Source: Auxenochlorella pyrenoidosa (Eukaryota > Chlorophyta > Trebouxiophyceae > Chlorellales > Chlorellaceae). From it: DNA of 10,011 bases. This document shows, in pieces, positions 8,501 through 10,011 of this stretch. The notes beneath the pieces are model-generated. The model was not told the DNA's origin and did no database searches. It was given only the letters and a program-made list of their open reading frames with translations. The number at the start of each line of letters is the position of its first letter. Position 1 is the first letter of the stretch. The position numbers and the translations under genes were made by a program. Where the stretch lies: NCBI GenBank assembly GCA_001430745.1, contig KQ481971.1, forward strand, positions 269,073 through 279,083. The letters are read 5' to 3'.

Positions 8501-9994
8501 AGCTGCTGCATGAGACAGGTGGGGTCCGCTCGGCAATTATGCTTGCTTGTCAGCCCATGCGTCCGGCCGGCCTGACCCCAGCAGCCCGCCAGCACGCATG
8601 CTTGCCTGTCACCCAGTCTGGCTGACACCCGGCCGGGCCCATTCTCCTGTTCCTCCCCTGCTGTCCTGACCCCAGGCATGTTTGAGCAGTACAACCAAGC
8701 GCTCATTGCCGCCTCGTACGGCCAGTTGTCCCTCAGCGCTGACGTGGCGGTGTTGCCAGAGGCAAGTGCTGCCAGCTAGGCATGCTAGGCTGGCCAATGC
8801 ACCTGCCTTTGCCTGCAGTGTGCTGCAACCTGTGCTTGGCCAGGCCTGCAGTGATGGCCCTCAGCTCCCTGCCACGCAGGTATACATTCCATTCAACTAC
8901 ACCTCGCCCTCCAACTCCACCTTCTCCTACTATGAAGACCTGCCGCTCCAGGCAAGCCTGCTTGTTTGGGCTTACAGTCTGTCTGACCGCCTGACACAGG
9001 GCCTCTGCCCCCAGCCCTGTGTGCTTGCTCCGAGGTGTGACCCAGATGACTGGCACGGGTGCAAGCCAAGCAATGAAGCGCTGCTGCAAGCAGCAGAAGC
9101 TTGCCCTGCACCGCACACCCCGTGCCCCTGCCAGGCGCTGGAGGCGGCGGGGGAGGACCCCTGGATGTGGTTCATCCTGGCGCCCCTGGCGGAGCACCGG
9201 GTGCCGCCCTTCCGAGCCTGGAGCGCGGGGCGGGGCGCGGGGGTGAGCGCAGACCAGGCAGACCTGGGGGTGGCAGGACTGTGCTTGCCCACCCTTGCAT
9301 GATGGGCTGGAGCGAGGGTGCCATCGATGTGCGCCATCAGGTCGTGCTCTCCTCATGGTCCCATGTGCTCCTGGCTGTTCTACCTGGCGGCGTGCCCCCG
9401 CAGGGCGCCGTGATCACCCAGTGCTACCCCACCATGTACTATGCCGTGCACGAGACGGGGCACCGCCTGGGGTTCCGCCACGCCAACATGTACCGCCTGT
9501 GAGGCCGGGCGTACTGCTTGGCGGCGGCCCATGCATGCGGCGTACCTCCCCTTCTGGCTGGCACTTCTTGAGGTGCAAGGCACGCTGGCAGCGGCCCTGC
9601 AGTGCTGAACCTGCCCTCTCGCATCCATGAGGCTCCTCATCCCTCCTTGTTGCAGGCTCCCTGGCTCGGTCACGGCCCCTGTCGACCCGCTCGGCCCCGG
9701 AGAGACCACCACTGACGGCTACAGGTGGGCTCACGACCTCCGCGTCTCATGTTCGGTTCGTGCGGACACATCTGACGCCCACACACACACACACACACAC
9801 ACACAGCCTGGCCTCGCCCCCCGCAGTGACCGTACCGACGTGATGGCCTGCTGCCGTGGAGACTATGGGCTGTACTACCGCCTGATGGCCGGCTGGGTGG
9901 GGCAGGGCAGCAGGGGCGGCGAGCGGCTGACGCTGGGCGCGACGGAGCTGGCGGCGCCGACACAGCGCCGCTTCACGCTGTGGCCGTTTGACAG
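5599..9994 (+). CDS. Secreted gametolysin-like zinc metalloprotease (peptidase M11), 3' partial, 13 exons visible
   Basis: Probably an extracellular or cell-wall protease, as gametolysin in Chlamydomonas digests wall glycoproteins. Exons: 5599-5970, 6147-6850, 7029-7191, 7354-7578, 7831-7942, 8096-8208, 8392-8518, 8676-8761, 8880-8951, 9135-9242, 9404-9498, 9656-9724, 9827-9994; all phases agree, giving 804 residues plus two bases. The ATG at 5599 is chosen because a signal peptide follows at once (RR, then a Leu-rich core at residues 12-25, then GAAS). Residues about 118-292 resemble a jelly-roll (LamG/concanavalin-like) fold; about 333-433 resemble a PKD/Ig-like beta-sandwich ending GRYVVRLE...HTLLVRK. 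In the catalytic domain, HETGHRLGFRH (710-720) provides three zinc His and Glu711, and DVMACC (753-758) is the Met-turn. N-glycosylation sequons: NYT and NST (640-648). Five introns use GC donors. Family call firm; exons 5-7 (489-606) least certain. It continues past the window. Confidence 0.88.
6851..7028 (+). other. GC-AG intron (protease intron 2)
   Basis: Donor ctc ag|gcgagg, acceptor ccctgcag (7021-7028). The join restores an AGG codon and gives DDALR-LRLTLYGL, a continuous beta-strand-like segment. Staying in frame past 6850 instead gives a basic, low-complexity tail ending at a stop at 7077-7079. The +3/+4 bases (GCGAGG) are weaker than the usual GCAAG. Confidence 0.7.
7192..7353 (+). 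other. GC-AG intron (protease intron 3)
   Basis: Donor ctc gag|gcaagc, acceptor cctcggcag (7345-7353), phase 0. The join gives YVVRLE-ATSGCGWVATLDHT, completing a PKD-like strand pair. The nearest downstream GT (7209) would leave the wrong phase for the next exon. Confidence 0.75.
7579..7830 (+). other. GC-AG intron with internal hairpin (protease intron 4)
   Basis: Donor tgg cag|gcaggg, acceptor cccctgctgcag (7819-7830), phase 0, joining DDYWQ to HEEREAERLFDF. At 252 bases this is the longest intron of the gene. A GT donor at 7629 (ggcag|gtgcat) is the obvious alternative but puts the next exon out of frame. A long inverted repeat covers that alternative site. Confidence 0.65.
7611..7711 (+). 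ncRNA. Long intronic hairpin; candidate small-RNA precursor or splicing element
   Basis: An imperfect palindrome centred on 7661. Arms 7621-7640 (ctgggcaggtgcatgagatg) and 7682-7701 (catctcgtgcacctgcccag) pair at all 20 positions in RNA, with one G-U. Pairing continues outward at 7619-7620/7702-7703 and inward at 7642-7645/7677-7680, 7648-7653/7669-7674 and 7655-7659/7663-7667, leaving a very small loop. The size (roughly 80-100 bases) and location inside a sense intron fit the long intronic hairpins known as microRNA precursors in green algae. A miniature inverted-repeat element or a pure splicing structure are alternatives. The structure is seen; the role is inference. Confidence 0.45.
7939..7954. 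repeat. Perfect 16-bp palindrome across the 5' splice site of protease intron 5
   Basis: gcaggtgcgcacctgc reads the same on both strands. The exon/intron junction lies at 7942/7943. In RNA it could form a six-pair stem with loop gcgc that hides the donor. Confidence 0.75.
8762..8879 (+). other. GC-AG intron (protease intron 8)
   Basis: Donor cca gag|gcaagt, identical to the strongest GC-donor consensus; acceptor cacgcag (8873-8879), phase 0. The join gives VAVLPE-VYIPFNYT. Inside, 8790-8802 can pair with 8832-8843 (12 pairs with one bulged base), forming a smaller hairpin. Confidence 0.8.
8952..9134 (+). other. GC-AG intron (protease intron 9)
   Basis: Donor ctc cag|gcaagc, acceptor cccctgccag (9125-9134), phase 0. 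The join gives EDLPLQ-ALEAAGEDPWMWF. Reading through without splicing stays open but inserts a Cys/Pro-rich stretch not expected in this family, so retention is possible but less likely. The intron also contains short stems (8995-9001/9015-9021 and 9081-9087/9090-9096). Confidence 0.65.
9781..9804. repeat. (AC)12 microsatellite in protease intron 12
   Basis: Twelve AC units between the donor at 9725 and the acceptor cccgcag (9820-9826). Likely length-polymorphic between strains. Confidence 0.95.
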
Positions 9995-10011
9995 GTGCGG
10001 GGGAGTCCGGA

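Noticed and set aside
8539..8611. Direct repeat atgcttgcYtgtca at 8539-8552 and 8598-8611 in intron 7
   Set aside because: Only 14 bases with one difference and no associated structure; not enough to call a mobile element or regulatory site.
1..10011. tRNA, rRNA, CRISPR arrays, insertion sequences or bacterial promoters
   Set aside because: No cloverleaf, ribosomal segment, regularly spaced repeat or transposase-like frame was recognised; the gene structure is plainly eukaryotic.

Overview
The window looks like nuclear DNA from a GC-rich green alga (Chlorophyta, probably a Chlorella-type trebouxiophyte). Evidence: short exons with consensus splice sites, introns of about 100-310 bases, C-rich 3' intron ends, an ATP-dependent (plant/bacterial type) PEP carboxykinase, and a gametolysin-family (peptidase M11) protease, a family abundant in volvocine and Chlorella-type algae. 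The organism call is an inference. Nothing suggests a prokaryotic operon, and most long open frames are GC-driven shadows.

Layout, both genes on the + strand, head to tail: (1) 1-258, end of an intron whose upstream exon lies outside the window, with a 20-G run. (2) 259-4938, ATP-dependent PEP carboxykinase, lacking only its N-terminal exon(s); 16 exons join in one frame and give the last 515 residues through the natural stop. (3) 4939-5598, a 660-base spacer holding the carboxykinase 3' UTR and the promoter/5' UTR of the next gene. (4) 5599-9994 and onward, a secreted zinc metalloprotease: signal peptide, a jelly-roll-like region, a PKD/Ig-like beta-sandwich, then an M11 catalytic domain with HExxHxxGxxH and a Met-turn. 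Thirteen exons (804 residues plus a split codon) are inside; the 3' end is cut by the window edge.

The two genes have no evident functional link: one is central carbon metabolism (oxaloacetate to PEP), the other an extracellular or cell-wall protease.

The most interesting signals are in the introns. Five of the 12 protease introns, and one of 15 in the carboxykinase, appear to use GC instead of GT at the 5' splice site, each preceded by AG. One of these introns (7579-7830) contains a long, nearly perfect hairpin centred on 7661 that buries a competing GT donor, and it could also be a small-RNA precursor. Carboxykinase exon 4 is flanked by a C-rich CCCACA array and a G-rich quadruplex-like tract that are mutually complementary. 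All exon boundaries were read by eye from frame continuity, family conservation and splice consensus; no transcript data were available.
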